The notes: generated from the sequence alone by a model not told the origin. 64,000 nucleotides of DNA from Peromyscus leucopus (GCF_004664715.2 NC_051082.1:3072124-3136123), one strand, 5' to 3'. Positions 1 to 11,622 are shown, counted from the stretch's first letter. Program-made: numbers and translations.

Positions 1-10
1 ATCTGTCTGC

Positions 11-12
<2 letters not shown>

Positions 13-63
<51 letters not shown>

Positions 64-83
64 CATCCATCACCTACCTACCT
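13..83 (+). repeat. (ATCT)n microsatellite
   Basis: Near-perfect ATCT repeats at the left edge, passing into ATCC and ACCT units. Confidence 0.97.
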
Positions 84-84
84 G

Positions 85-310
85 ATGTGTGTGCGTGAGT
101 ATATTTATGTGCACACTAGCCTGCAAGTTCCTGTGGAGGCCAGAGGAGGGCGCCAGATCCCCCCAAGCTGGAGTTACAAGTGGTTGTGAGACACCCAATG
201 TGGGCGCTGGGAACTGAAGACAGATTCTCTGAAAAAGCTGCAGGTTCTCTTCCAATTTTAGTATATGTGCTGCCGAAGCGAGCACACTGCAGGTTCTCTT
301 AACCAGCCCC
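85..310 (-). repeat. B2-type SINE, interrupted by the U6 piece
   Basis: The stretch reads as a reverse-orientation tRNA-derived SINE: 'ggaggccagaggagggcgccagatccc' style body, then 'gctgggaactgaag' and the head 'ttaaccagcccc'. The U6 fragment with its duplication interrupts the head region. Confidence 0.7.
238..300 (-). pseudogene. Tailless U6 snRNA retropseudogene with target-site duplication
   Basis: Bases 252-285 on the minus strand are the first 34 nt of U6 spliceosomal snRNA: GTGCTCGCTTCGGCAGCACA followed by TATACTAAAATTGG. The rest of U6 is absent and there is no A-tail. A 14-base direct repeat, ctgcaggttctctt, flanks the piece exactly at 238-251 and 287-300, as expected for insertion by L1-type machinery. 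The target is a SINE in reverse orientation (85-310). It keeps the 5' end and lacks the 3' end, the pattern of tailless retropseudogenes. It cannot be a working U6 gene. Confidence 0.88.
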
Positions 311-1480
311 TTAAATGCACTTTCTGCATGTCATTTCTCACCTAGAGCTTCAAGACACTGAATGAGCCTGGTGTCATCATCCCAATGCGTTTTATAGAGG
401 AGACTAAAATGGGGTCCTACAGTCCATGGCAGAGCCAGGCTCCACCCCTACCTACCTAGTGGACACGGGATAGCTCTGGACACTTCTATAAAACAGACTC
501 CACAAAAGCTTGCTTTTTCTATGAACTCTGGGGGGGGGAGGTTTAACGACTACAGCCTTGATTCCTCTCCAGGCTTCACCTGCCAAGATCACAGAAGCAG
601 GTGTGGCGGGGATACTCCCTCCCGACGATACTCCCTTCTGGGGATACAACCTTCCCGGAGCCTTGGCACCTTTGCCCTAAGATGTGGGGGCTCCACCTCC
701 CCACACCACTTCCCCTGCAGTTGTCTCTGAATTTGAAGCTGTTCCACGAAAGGAAACTCACTCTCTGGCTGCTCCATAGCACATTTATCCAAATTAATCA
801 TAGCAACAGAGGGCGGCACACGCTGGATGGGGTTCTGCCGCCTGGGCAGATTTTCCTGGCCAAGGAACACACCTGAGCAAGCACACGGGAACTTGGGAAC
901 CAGATGGGCTCTGAGTTCAGTTTATTGAGCCCCGTGAGGAGCTGAGAGCAGCTTTGCGTGGGACTGAAATGAAGGAAGGAGGCGGAATGCAGCTGTGACA
1001 TCCAGAAGAGACGCTGATTTGGGGCACAGGTGGGGGCAGGGTTAGGCACTCAGGGGATGGGGTGGAACTGTCGCCCTGGGCTGTAGTGACCTGGGACAAC
1101 AATAGCAGTCACATTAGGAACCCACACCACCTTCAGGCACCTCTACCATGTCACTCTGCAAACCCATCAGCGTCCAGGCCCATCCACTGTCTCTCTCTGT
1201 CAGGGTTTGCTCATCTTCATCTCTCCACAGAGACTGTTCTCGCTGTGCTCCAAACCTGCCCAAGGCTCTGATGGGCCATCTCCTCTGCTTCCGGAGTGGT
1301 TATCTCAGAAGGAAAATCATCCAAACCCTTCCAAGACATGCCCTGTCATTGAGTGGCATCCTGTAGCCTGGCACTCTGATCCCTTTCTAGCTCTGTCTTA
1401 CTCTGTGGGCTCCTGTGCCAGACCTGCCCTTCCTGAGGACCCATGGATTCCTTCCCGTGATGGGAAAACATCTGCTTCTA

Positions 1481-1481
<1 letters not shown>
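311..1481. other. No gene seen; unique intergenic sequence
   Basis: Mostly unique sequence with a short G-run at 530-540. Open frames here have no recognisable protein content. I see no promoter, exon or named repeat that I would defend. Confidence 0.6.

Positions 1482-1525
<44 letters not shown>
1482..1525 (+). repeat. (CA)n microsatellite
   Basis: Twenty-two perfect CA units. Confidence 0.98.
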
Positions 1526-1527
<2 letters not shown>

Positions 1528-2590
1528 CCCTGCTGCCCTTTGGACACCAACAAGGCTTCGATGTTCAGTTCTTTGAAAATTCAGGAAAATTTTAGGTGAT
1601 CATGGATCTTGGGTTCCACTCCTCAGAGACTTAAAAGCATAATATACAAATTGCAGACAACCCTGCTCCAGCCCAGGCTGTACTAAAGAGCCACTTGCAG
1701 GAACACAGGCTTTTGAAATCTACATACAAGGTTACAAGTCCCTGTGCTGGTGCAGCCATGAGGTCACACACAGAGTCACACTCTGGGAGGCCTTTCATCA
1801 CAGCCTAAGGGTGATGAGACTGTCTACTTTGTCTGTTATTAGGTAAAGCATCAATGACTGCTTCCCACACCAATGTGTTTTACAAAGCAGTACTGAGGGC
1901 GATTTTTTGAGTGGGGAACAGTTGCCATAGTGGAACCCAAGGACATCCTGGGCATCGCCTTGTGCAGCTTGGGCGTGCATGTGATGTTCAGCAGCCCAAA
2001 GGACTCATGAGATAACTTCTGTGCCTGCTGTCCTCAGTGCCCTCCCCCCAGAGACGCTGGACCCATGCCTCACAGATATTCAACCCCCCTTCCCACTTCC
2101 TCTGGATCTGTGCTGAAGCAGTCTCAAGTGGGTGCCTTCCCAAACTCCCCATATCTTAGCCTGATTGCTATTGCTGTGATTAAAAAAAAAAAAAAAAAAA
2201 AAAAAAAACTAGCCAAAAGCAACTTGGTGTGTGGGGTGGGAGTGGTGGGAGTAGGGTTTGCTTGGTGTACATGTCCCAGGTCACACTCCACTGAGGAAAG
2301 CTAAGGTAGGCACTCAAAGCAGGAATCTAGAGGCAGAAGCTAAAGCAGAGACCATGGAGGGATGCTGCTTACTGGCTTGCTCCCCATGGTTTGCTCAGAC
2401 TGCTTTCTTATACAACCCACGGCTACCTGCCCATGGGGTGGCACTGTCCACATTGATCTGGGCTCTCCTGCATTAACCATTAATCAAGAAATGACCCACA
2501 AACTTACTGACAGGCGAATTTGACGGAGGCAGTTCCTCAATTAAGGAACTTATAAGTCAACCAGCACACACCACAGTTCACACCTTTAAG
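1526..2590. other. No gene seen; unique sequence with poly(A)
   Basis: Contains an A-run at 2182-2208 that may be the tail of a decayed retroelement. The stretch at 2240-2420, ending near 'ggtttgctcagactgctttc', resembles rodent repeat sequence but I cannot name the family. Confidence 0.5.
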
Positions 2591-2716
2591 TCGTCATCAT
2601 CATCATCATCACTGTCAGCATCAACATCACCACCATCATCATCACCACCATCATCACCATCATCATCATCACCATCATCATCATCATTGTCATCGTCATC
2701 ACATGGTCATCATCAT
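2591..2716 (+). repeat. (CAT/CAC)n trinucleotide array
   Basis: About 125 bp of ATC/ACC triplets with scattered substitutions. It produces spurious Met/Asp-rich open frames. Confidence 0.95.
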
Positions 2717-3220
2717 CTCTCATGGTCCTGCTTTTCCCAAAGTGGAGTCTAACTGCACTGTGTGGCTTCTCTCTAGAAAGGAAATATATACATATATAGT
2801 GTAAGACCTGCTTCCAAGGCAATGTTTTCCTTTCTTGGCCTTGTGACTTTGGCCAAATTTCTCCCCTCAGATACCTCTGCGTCTGCTCTCTGCAAAACAG
2901 AAACAATTGTCTAAGTGTTGCTTGCGTATAAAAACTGAGTGGCATCATATAGACCACACCCCCAGTGATGCATCAGAAGATACAGATGCTCAATAAATGG
3001 CATTGTGTCTGCTTTGGTGTGTGTCTGCCTCCAGGGTTACAACCCACACCTAGACACAGATTCACTACCTCCTTCCTCAGAACTACTTCCGCCCTTGAGA
3101 CCATTCTGGCAAAATTTTCTATCCACCTAAGGCAGCCTCAGGATCAGCAATGGGACCTCACAGTGGCCAGACCTTCTGGGGGCTCCTCTTCAAGGTCATG
3201 AGCGGCAACACCGACATCCA

Positions 3221-3490
3221 GGGCTGGGGCGGTGGCTCTGTCTGCAAAGTACTTGGTGTGGAAGCACGAGAGCCAGAGTTTGATTCCTGGAAACTACTTA
3301 AAAATCAGGCACAGTGGTACACACTTGGGATCCAGGGCCAGGGAGGCGGAGAAAGGTGGATTACAGGGATCACTGGAAGGGCAACCTAGCCTCATTGGTG
3401 AGCCCCCAGGGCCAGTGAGAGACTCTGTCTTGAAAAACGAAGTGGATGGCTGTCCTGGGGAACACTTGAGGTTGATCTTGGCCACACAGG
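3221..3490 (+). repeat. B4/RSINE1-type SINE
   Basis: Forward composite SINE: head 'gggctggggcggtggctctg', B1-like middle 'caggcacagtggtacacact', and 3' part 'gccagtgagagactctgtct' followed by a 'gtggatggctgtcctgggga' segment. It runs into a CA-rich tail at 3483-3582. The exact subfamily is uncertain. Confidence 0.75.
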
Positions 3491-3582
3491 CACACACACG
3501 CATGTGCACACAGAGGCACCTGAGTGTACACACATATACACAGGCGCGTGTACACACACACACATACACACACACACACTAA
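3483..3582 (+). repeat. CA-rich tail of the SINE
   Basis: Interrupted CA/CATA repeats directly after the SINE 3' end. Confidence 0.9.
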
Positions 3583-3589
3583 GATTGAG

Positions 3590-4849
3590 TATGCAATGAA
3601 CACAAGACTCACGGTAACACTCAGAGTGAGGATGACTCCGATCTTCATTGTCCCGACGGGGAGCGTGAAGGTAAACGCAGTGGTACTGGAGCCCATGAGA
3701 ATTAGAACAACGGAGCTGGGCTGTGTGCCTCTCCTTCCCCACCCATCTTCACCCTGGGTCACTACACTCTTGGTATGCCAGCCCGCACACGGTGGCCTTA
3801 CCTTCATCACCCTCCATGCCATACCTGCAGGATAAGGAGCCCTAGCATTGCCCCAGCCTGGCCCGGGAGCACTTCTGTCTGTCCACAGTCTGCGTCTGGA
3901 GCCTCCCACTCCGCCTGCCTTGCTCCATTACACCGTGGCTCAAATCCGCACCCGGAGCCTGTGCTACAACTTGTGCTGCCCATCCGGGCGCCCAGGTCCA
4001 GCCGCAGGTGAATGGCCCCTGTTCCTCCACTGCCACACCGGCTGTGTGCATAGCGAAGTTGTCGGAGGGGTTGTGTCTTTAACAAACGCCCAACAGAAAC
4101 GCCCGCTTGACTCGTTTGATTTGTGATCTAATTTCCACCCTGGATAAAGAGGGCTGCGCTTCCTGAGGCCATCCTTCATGAGACTTCTCCTTCACTCTCT
4201 GAGGGCCAGCCTCTGTGCCCTGCATGTCACAGGTGCTTCCCCCCTGGCTTGTTCTCCATAGTTACAGAGGAGAGTCCGAGTGTGGTGTGGTCTAGAAACA
4301 AGCTTCGGCATCCAGAGGCCCTGGCCCTCAGCCACGCAGCTCTCCGACATACATGGGTTCTTAAGCCTCAGATTCGGGGATCCCATGGTGGGTGCAGGAA
4401 GTGGTCACACATCTGTGTCTGTGGGTCAGGAGCACATTACTGTGCAAGATGGCCATCGCCTCCCCTTTGCCAAGCACTTTGAAGTTTACAAATGCATGCA
4501 TGTCCATTGTCTCATCTGGAGTAACTATGCTTCACTCTCGATGGTTAAATAAACGGCAGATGTGACCTGTGCGTTTGGAGCAGCCTGGCACTGAAAACAC
4601 ACCTGTCTTCCCAACCAGGGGCTGGTGTTTGCAGCCCTTGCAGCAACTGGATTTAGATTAAATTACTCTCTCTGCTCACTTTAGCCTTGGCTTCCTGCTG
4701 ATCTGGAATGTTCTTCGGGTGGCTTTGTTCTCCACTGCCCTCATGTCCTCTGGTGGACACAACCTCTCCCTGATCTGGGGCCTGGTGTCCCCTGCAGGCC
4801 GGAGTATGTGCATACACATAAATATACACACACCTGTGAACACACATAG

Positions 4850-4850
<1 letters not shown>
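3590..4850. other. No gene seen; unique intergenic sequence
   Basis: Mixed-composition unique sequence. No exon structure with matching splice sites and coding similarity was recognised. A signal 'ggttaaataaacggcag' at 4543-4559 contains AATAAA on the plus strand but nothing upstream of it looks like an exon. Confidence 0.5.

Positions 4851-4885
<35 letters not shown>
4851..4885 (+). repeat. (CA)n microsatellite
   Basis: Perfect CA run with short imperfect flanks. Confidence 0.97.
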
Positions 4886-4888
<3 letters not shown>

Positions 4889-5045
4889 ACAATCAACAAG
4901 CTCTCTGACATTTGGATGTCAGTTGCATATCTGTGGCTCTGTGGGACCCAGCAATGCTGAAATTTCTCCTTTGCTACTGTTTGAGACCCCACAGGAGCGT
5001 TATCGGACGGTGGATCCCAGCTGTAAGAGAGTCAGACGTGGGCCT

Positions 5046-5345
5046 GTGGAGATGGCTCCGCGGGGACAGTACTTGCTGTGTGAGCACAGAGACCTCTCTT
5101 TGGATCCTTAGCATCCAGATGGGACGCCAGGAGTGGTGGCCTGTGTGGGTCTGTCCCTCCAGCACTGGAAGACAAGAGAGGAGGGTCCCCAGGGCTCCTC
5201 GCCCAGCAGATCTAACAGGAAGAAGGGTCAGCTCCAGGCTCGGGGAGAGACAGTCTCAAAAACAAAAGATGGAGAATCTAAAAACATATTGTGGAGGGAA
5301 ATAGCAGGAGACACCTGACATCCACCTCTGTCCACATGTGCATGC
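5046..5345 (+). repeat. B4/RSINE1-type SINE, diverged
   Basis: Same organisation as the element at 3221: 'ggagatggctccgcgg' head, 'tggatccttagcatccagat' and '...gagagacagtctcaaaaa' then 'gacacctgacatccacctct'. It leads into the CA/CATG-rich tract to 5487. Confidence 0.7.
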
Positions 5346-5435
5346 ACGGGGAGCACGCCTGCACACACACGCACACACTCATGCATGCACACACATGCAC
5401 ACTCATGCATGCACACACATGCACGGGGAGCATGC

Positions 5436-5483
<48 letters not shown>

Positions 5484-5487
5484 GCGC
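5346..5487 (+). repeat. CA/CATGCA-rich tract with internal duplication
   Basis: Two copies of 'gcacggggagca(c/t)gcctgca' lie about 80 bp apart, each followed by CA runs, showing a local tandem duplication. Ends in an alternating gtgcgcgcgcacgcac stretch. Confidence 0.85.
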
Positions 5488-5707
5488 ACGCACACTCATG
5501 AAGTTTCTGCACTGCTTCATTTCTGCAGGTGGAGAAAGACCCTGCAGGTGAGAAATAGGAGGCGGCTCTAGGTAGAGTCCCAGGAGCCAGCCAATAGTAA
5601 GGACAGTTGTGATGGCCTGAAACAGGTGCACACTGCTGGTCATTTCCACACTCACAGCCTCCCATGTTCACCATCCTCATGGCCAATAACTTGCTATAAC
5701 AGATGCC

Positions 5708-5743
<36 letters not shown>

Positions 5744-5811
5744 ATAATTCACTATGCATCATGCACCACTGAAGCATCCCTCCCCCAAAAGGAACCCTCC
5801 AAAAAAATTCA

Positions 5812-5842
<31 letters not shown>

Positions 5843-5860
5843 CATATATGTATGTATATA
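5708..5860 (+). repeat. (CA)n and (TA/CATA)n tracts
   Basis: CA runs at 5708-5742 and 5811-5836, the second passing into tatatacatatatg. Confidence 0.92.
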
Positions 5861-5864
5861 TATT

Positions 5865-6007
5865 GGTTTTTCAAGACAGGGTTTCTCTGTATAGTGCCTT
5901 TCCTGGATTTTGCTCTGTAGACCAGGCTGGCCTCGAACTCACAAAGATCTGCCTGGCTCTGCCTCCCGAGTGCTGGAATTAAAGGCGTGCGCCACCACCG
6001 CTCAGCT
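5865..6007 (-). repeat. B1 SINE (reverse)
   Basis: Reverse-orientation B1: 'caagacagggtttctctgta' at its left, 'gaccaggctggcctcgaact' in the middle and 'ggcgtgcgccaccaccgc' at the right. Confidence 0.95.
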
Positions 6008-6469
6008 CAACATATATTTTATTTAACAAAATATTTGTACTTGTGTTGTGATGTATGTGAAGTCACTAATGACACACTCTCCTTTTCTTTCAATGTGATC
6101 TACACGTGTGCAATCTTGCATGTACCTGATGCTTATGGAATATCTGAACTTGGATTAGCTGCATTCCAAGGTACCCACAGCCCTGCGTGGCTGCTGTACT
6201 GGGCAGAAACAGGCCAGCTTATGGCCCCAGTCACTGTCCACCACACTGGTGACACCCTTCTCCTCAGTGAACTGTATCCTTCCATCGGTGGGACATAGGT
6301 ACGCACGCACACACGGGCAGATGAGAGACAGACAGTGGTGCTGTGTGGCCCCAATGCTCAGCCTACAGACTTCTGCAGTTTCAATTTTCTCTTTCCCAAT
6401 GTTTGTACTCTGACTGAGCTCTTTGCAGGGAGAGGGACACCGGAAGCTATGGAAGGGGACATGGAGGCT

Positions 6470-6657
6470 GTCTTAGTTAGGGTTTCTATAGCTGTGAAGA
6501 GACACCATGACCACGGCAGCTCTTATAAAGGAAAAAACCACTTAATTGGGGTGGCTTACAGTTCCAGAGGTTTAGTCCATTATCATCATGGTGTTGCTGG
6601 CGTGCAGGCAGACATGGGGCTGGAGAAGTAGCCCAGTGTCCTACATCTTGACTTGCA
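6470..6657 (+). repeat. Rodent interspersed repeat, left half
   Basis: Begins 'gtcttagttagggtttctat' and reads through 'gagacaccatgaccacggca' and 'tccattatcatcatggtg', a familiar abundant rodent repeat whose family name I cannot fix. It is cut by the LTR at 6658 and resumes at 7139. Confidence 0.75.
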
Positions 6658-7138
6658 TGTGGTGGTAATGTGTTCCCCAAAATATTGTGCACCCTAATAA
6701 ACTTATCTGGGGTCAGAGGACAGAACAGCCACTAGATATAGAGGCCAGAAAATGGTGGCACTCACGCCTTTAATCCTAGCATTCCAGAGACAGAAATCCC
6801 TCTGGATCTCTGAGTTCAAGGCCACATTGGAAACAGCCAGGCATGGTGACACACACCTTTAATCCTAAGAAGTGATGGCAGGAAGCAGAAAGGTATATAA
6901 GGCGTGAAAGCCAGGAACTAGGTTGGTTAAGCATTCAGGCTTTTGAGAAGCAGTTCAGCTGAGACCCATTCTGGATGAGGACTCAGAGGCTTCCAGTCTG
7001 AGGAAACAGGATCAGCTGAGGAACTGGCGAGGTGAGAAAGCTGTGGTTTGTTCTGCTTCTCTGATCTTCCAGCATTCACCCCAATACCTGGCTCCAGGTT
7101 TGATTTTGTTAATAAGAACTTTTAATATTCATGCTACA
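6658..7138 (+). mobile_element. Solo LTR, 481 bp, 6-bp target duplication
   Basis: The element starts TGTGGTGGTAATGTG and ends TTCATGCTACA, so it has TG...CA ends. It is flanked by the exact 6-base repeat cttgca (6652-6657 and 7139-7144). Inside are a TATA-like tatataag at 6895-6902 and, near the left end, 'accctaataaacttatctgg'. Two B1-like stretches lie head to tail at about 6758-6880 ('gcctttaatcctagcattcc' and 'cctttaatcctaagaagtga'). No internal retroviral genes flank it, so it is a solo LTR, probably ERV2-like from the 6-bp duplication. Same family as 36419-36899 and 58428-58685. Confidence 0.85.
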
Positions 7139-7301
7139 CTTGCAGGTGACAGGAAGTAGTCTGAGACACTGGGTGTGGCTTGAGCATATATGAGACCTCA
7201 AAGCCCGCTTCCACAGTGATGACACACTTCCTCCAACAAGGCCACACTCACACCTCCTAATAGTGTCACTCGTTTTGGGGGCCATTTTTTTCACACCACC
7301 A
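7139..7301 (+). repeat. Rodent interspersed repeat, right half
   Basis: Continues the element of 6470-6657 after the LTR: 'tgggtgtggcttgagcatat', 'cttcctccaacaaggccaca', 'ccatttttttcacaccacca'. Confidence 0.75.
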
Positions 7302-7796
7302 CGGAGGCCAACTTGCATGTCCAGCTAAAGTCCTAGCTGGCCCCTGCCAGCTGCCAGCTCTAGCCATCAGCCACCTAAGCGAGGTCCCTTTGGATGTTCC
7401 CTCTGTGGCCACCCCATCCCATTCCTTCAGGACAGAAGCACACAGTCTGTAAACTGTGAGTGATGCCACACTGGTGTCTTCAGCTGCTCACCAGTTCCGG
7501 GCGGTTCACTTCCCGCCAGCTGACAAGCAGAAACCAGGATAGGGTTTTCCTTTCCCTCGGAGCGAGATGGGGAAGGGTAGGAGGATTGTGGGCCGGAAGT
7601 GGCCTGATGTGACTTCATTGTTAACGAGATCACCCTGACTGTTGGGATTAGGATAGCCCCAAGGGATAAGAGTGGAAATGGGGTCTAGGTGGGCAGTGAC
7701 CACATCGTGCATGGAGACGCCCCTCTGGTGGGGACTGTGACTAGGGTGACAGGTGGTGTGTGTCCATGTATACATACGTACGTGAGTGGCGGCTGG

Positions 7797-8021
7797 AGGT
7801 CAACCTTGGGTGTTTTTTTGACACTATCTACCTTGGTGTTCTGTTACAGGCTCAGTCACTAGCTTGGAGCTCACCGATCCCCCGTCGCTGCCTCCCCAGT
7901 ACTGGGCTGACAAGTGAATGCTGGCACACCCCATTTCTTGTACAGAGGTTCTGGGTATTGAACTCACATCTTGGTGCTCTCAAGATGAGTGCTTTACAGG
8001 CTGAGCCAACTCTCCAACCTC
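7797..8021 (-). repeat. B4/RSINE1-type SINE (reverse)
   Basis: Reverse element with 'ggtattgaactcacatcttg', 'agtgctttacaggctgagcc' and the terminal 'aactctccaacctcc', the reverse complement of a tRNA-derived head. Confidence 0.7.
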
Positions 8022-10017
8022 CTCGTGGGATATTTCCACGGTAGAGTCAAAAGTCCCCCAATTGACTGGCAAAGGTGGGAGAGAGAGAGACACTGAAGAT
8101 GTTTGCAGGAAACGACAGGCCTTTCTGACTGCCCTGGTGCCCCCTTCCCAGTAATTCTGAGAGTCTGTGCAGGTGGGAAGTTAAAGTCCCTGCTCTCCCT
8201 TGAGGCTGTCTCCCAAGCTCAGTGAGTGCACTCCAGCCGTGCCGACCCTGTGCCCCAGCTTGAGAGTGCGTAGGGATGGACATGAATTATTAACACACAC
8301 CTTACGGTTCTCTGACAGACACTGCATTCAATTGCTTGCTCTGATTCTCCTCCTCCCCTGCCCCGGAGGCTGCCAGAGTACCACAATTGCCTCATCTTTA
8401 CAAACTGATGCCTAATGAAGTTGGAAGCATAGACATTGTTAAATGGCCATGGGTTGGCTGGCAGAGTCAGGCTTCCCTGCAATTAAGAATAACCCTGTGT
8501 ACTTGTTGATCTGGCTGGAGCAGAGCCCCGAGCTTGTTCCTACCCCATGGGTAGCGAACTACAGAACTCACTCACCATAACAGTTATTTTTGGGTTTTTT
8601 TGCCACAGTAATGCTGTATAACAAACATTCACGGTAATCCAAAAGCTGCTTATGTGCCTGGGGCTGTTAGCTAGGTGTGCGGCTTGGCTCTGAAGTCTCG
8701 CTGGGGAGCTCCTGCCCGTCTCTGCAAAGGCCTGTGTGCTGAGCCGTGCGTTCTGCTTACAAATAGTAATTCCATGGTTATCAGCAAGGACCGTGGTTAC
8801 TCCATGGTGCCTGGCTGCTGGGACCTCCAGGATCTCCACCAGCTTCTAGACTGTGATGTCCATCTTGGATCCAACCTCTTGGCTAGTGACTAAAAACAGC
8901 AGAAGCCACAGCCCAGCTCTATCTGCTCCTTGCTGGAGTCCATGCAAGAGCATCTTTGCCCCAGCATCAAGTTGGCTTTGTTGAGCCGGGCCAGGTATGC
9001 CCTGATCTGGGGCTCAAAGCCTAACCTTTTGACAACAGGTGTCGTATCTTCCTTGGGTTCGGAACCCTCCACCTGCCCGAGTCCGTCTTCCCAGGTGTAT
9101 CTTCCACTAACACCTGGTGCCCACTCCTAACTGCTTGCACATCCCTCATTTCTGGATGATCCAGCTGACCGGCCAGCTGGTGCTTGGTTTTGTCGAGATG
9201 GCCGGGGTGAGCTGGCTGTGCTCTGTGAAACAGCCAGGAAGCCTGAGTGTGCTCCCAGAGCTGAGGCAGGTACGGAAGCATGCAGCCTGCTTGAGGCCCA
9301 GGCTCCGAAAGCATGCCCTCTTCCCTGTGAAGTCTATCAGGGAGGAAGCATTCTGCCCTTCTGGTGGGACGGCCGAGGTCACACATCTGTGTGTCAGACT
9401 GTGGCCTTTGCCACAGCTGGCCCTGGTCACTGCCGTTGAAGGGATGTCCCCCGAGCCAGCCTCGGAGCCTTGGTCCATGTGACTCCCCTCCCTGCAGATC
9501 TTCTCTCCTCCAACTTGAACACGGCATCTTACCCAGCCTGCAACAGCGCTGCCCAGCTCCTCTCCCTGCCATGTCTTCCCTGTCTACGCTCACCACCCAC
9601 CTTGCCCTGCCCCAGGTCCAAGCACATGGTCACCAGCTCCAGGCCAATGTCAGACAGGAGGAAGGAAGAAGTGAAATGTAGGAGGAAACCCAAAGGAGAA
9701 TCGTCCTCCACAGCAGCGGGAGAAGATTCGAATCATTCGATGACTGGAAGGTCCTGGAGATGAAGCACAGACATATCTCTACGACTTGTGGACGATCCCA
9801 CGTCGATCATAAAAGAGAAGCTAGGAAAGTTCTGGACAGAAAACTGGAAATGACGTTGACGACCTTTTTAGGTTTGATGACCTAAGATTTCTTAGGAAGG
9901 GCCCATAGAGTGTGGAAAGTGATGGAAAAGAATAAGTAAACTGGAATTCACTAAAAATAAAAATGTCTGCTCCATCTCAATACACCTACCATAGGGCTTG
10001 GGAGACGGCAAAGTTGC
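8022..10017. other. No gene seen; unique intergenic sequence
   Basis: About 2 kb without a recognisable gene. The 191-codon minus-strand frame at 9021-9596 has no familiar motif and overlaps a similar-length frame on the other strand, so it is not called. Confidence 0.5.
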
Positions 10018-10383
10018 TGTGGTGGCTTGAGTGAGAACGGTCTCCGTAGGGTCAGATATCTGAATGCGTGGACCCCAGTTGATGGAACTGCTTAGGAAGG
10101 ACTAGGAGGCGTGGCCTTGTGAGAGGAAGGGGTGCCATTGGGGGCGGGCTCTGAGGTTTCACAAGACTTGCACCGTTCTAGGTGTGTCTCTGCCTCGTGC
10201 TCGTGGATAAAGAGGTGAGCTCTCAGCTGCTGCTCCAGCACCATGCCTGCCTGCTTGCTGCCATGCTGCCCGCTGGGATGGTCATGGACTCCCCCTCTGA
10301 ATGGTGAGCCCCAAATAAACTTTTTCCTGTTAGTTTCTTTGGTCATGGTGTCTTACCATGGCAACAGAGAAGTAACTAAGACA
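10018..10383 (+). repeat. Rodent interspersed repeat (3' part)
   Basis: Reads 'gctgtggtggcttgagtgag', 'aggaggcgtggccttgtgag', 'ctcagctgctgctccagcac', 'gccatgctgcccgctgggat' and ends 'agaagtaactaagacag'. Another copy lies at 22019-22345. Abundant rodent repeat; I do not commit to a family name. Confidence 0.75.
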
Positions 10384-10431
10384 GTGGGTAATGGACTTGC
10401 CTTAAATACACCTATTTTTTTTTTAATTATT

Positions 10432-10648
10432 ATTTTTTTGAGACAAGGTTTCAGTGTAACCCAGGCTGGTCTGGAATTTTCTATGTAGCTGAGGCTGAGC
10501 CTGAACTCCTGATCGTCCTGCCCTTATCTCCTGTACCCTTCCAGGTGTACACCAGGCCCAGTTTTATACAGGGCTGGGGACTGAACCTGGGGCTTTGTGC
10601 ATGCTAGGCAATGCACAAACTCTACCAACTGAACCACATTCCCAGGCC
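10432..10648 (-). repeat. B1 plus ID-type head (B4-like), reverse
   Basis: A reverse B1 part ('gagacaaggtttcagtgtaa', 'ccaggctggtctggaatttt') is followed by a reverse ID-like part ('tgcatgctaggcaatgcaca', 'ctgaaccacattcccaggcc'). Confidence 0.8.
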
Positions 10649-10674
10649 CCTAAACGCATTTTTAATAAATAGGC

Positions 10675-11345
10675 ATGCCATAGACTGGGCTGGCATGGGG
10701 GAGGCAACCCTGCAAAACAGATCACGGACCAGGGGCTTCCCTACAGAAGATGCAAAAAATCTTACAACCGTGTGTCAAAGAGACAAGAGTGCCAGTAAAG
10801 ACTTGAGCAGATATTATATGCAAGAACTGTTCATAAGTTCATGCAAATGGCTGATGAACACTTGAAAAGGGCATTCAGCTTCATTAGCCAGGAGAGAGAT
10901 ACCCAGTAAAAGCACAAGAGGCTTGGCCATGCTACCACCCGAAGGGAAAATGTAGCTGCCAGCCCCAGCCACTGTGGGTCAGAGTGTGGAGCACCTGGGT
11001 CTCCCCTACTCCTCCAGGGAATAGAATGGACATTCCTGACGGAAAGCCCTTTGGCCATCTATCACCAAGGTAAGTGCACAGTATTATAGGATTCTGATGT
11101 CCAGCCACTAGGTGTTTATCCAGGAGAAGAAGGACAAAGCCCACAGACATGAACCCAGTGTCCACGGCACAGTCTCTCCATTGTGAACTGGGAACAGCCA
11201 TCTGCAAGAAAGTCATAGGATGACTGTGGTTTCTTTAGACAATGAAATAGTATTCAGCACTAAAAAACTAACTACTGATTCATCCAGAAGTGTCATAACT
11301 CACCCAGTGAAGGAAGCCTTCCTCCAAAGTTGGCATGATCTGTCT
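10675..11345 (+). repeat. Old L1 fragment (ORF2 end to 3' UTR)
   Basis: Phrases typical of the L1 end survive: 'gcaaatggctgatgaacact', 'ggcattcagcttcattagcc', 'gaatagaatggacattcctg', 'gtgtttatccaggagaagaa', 'acaatgaaatagtattcagc'. It is heavily decayed with no open frame. Confidence 0.7.
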
Positions 11346-11429
11346 ACAGGAAAACCTCACCTATGATGATGGGGATAGCAGGGGGGGGGCTTTAAAAGGG
11401 ATGGAACAGGAAATGACCCCCTGAAGTGA

Positions 11430-11622
11430 TTACAAGGTGTATGTGTATAAGTCTGTGTGTGGGAATGTGTGCATGTGAATACTGTACCCTCGGAGGCCAG
11501 AGGAGGTGGTCCGATCCCCTGGACATGTCGCTATAGTGTTGTGTGCCACCTGGTTATGTGACCCAAACTCTAGGATAGCACAGCACATGCTCTAACCACT
11601 GAACAATCTCTCGACTGTGCCC
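11430..11622 (-). repeat. B2/B3-type SINE (reverse)
   Basis: Reverse element with 'ctcggaggccagaggaggtg', 'tgctctaaccactgaacaat' and 'ctctcgactgtgccc'. Confidence 0.75.

Noticed and set aside
9021..9596. 191-codon minus-strand frame
   Set aside because: No familiar motif, no splice context, and equally long frames on the opposite strand; probably chance in GC-rich DNA.
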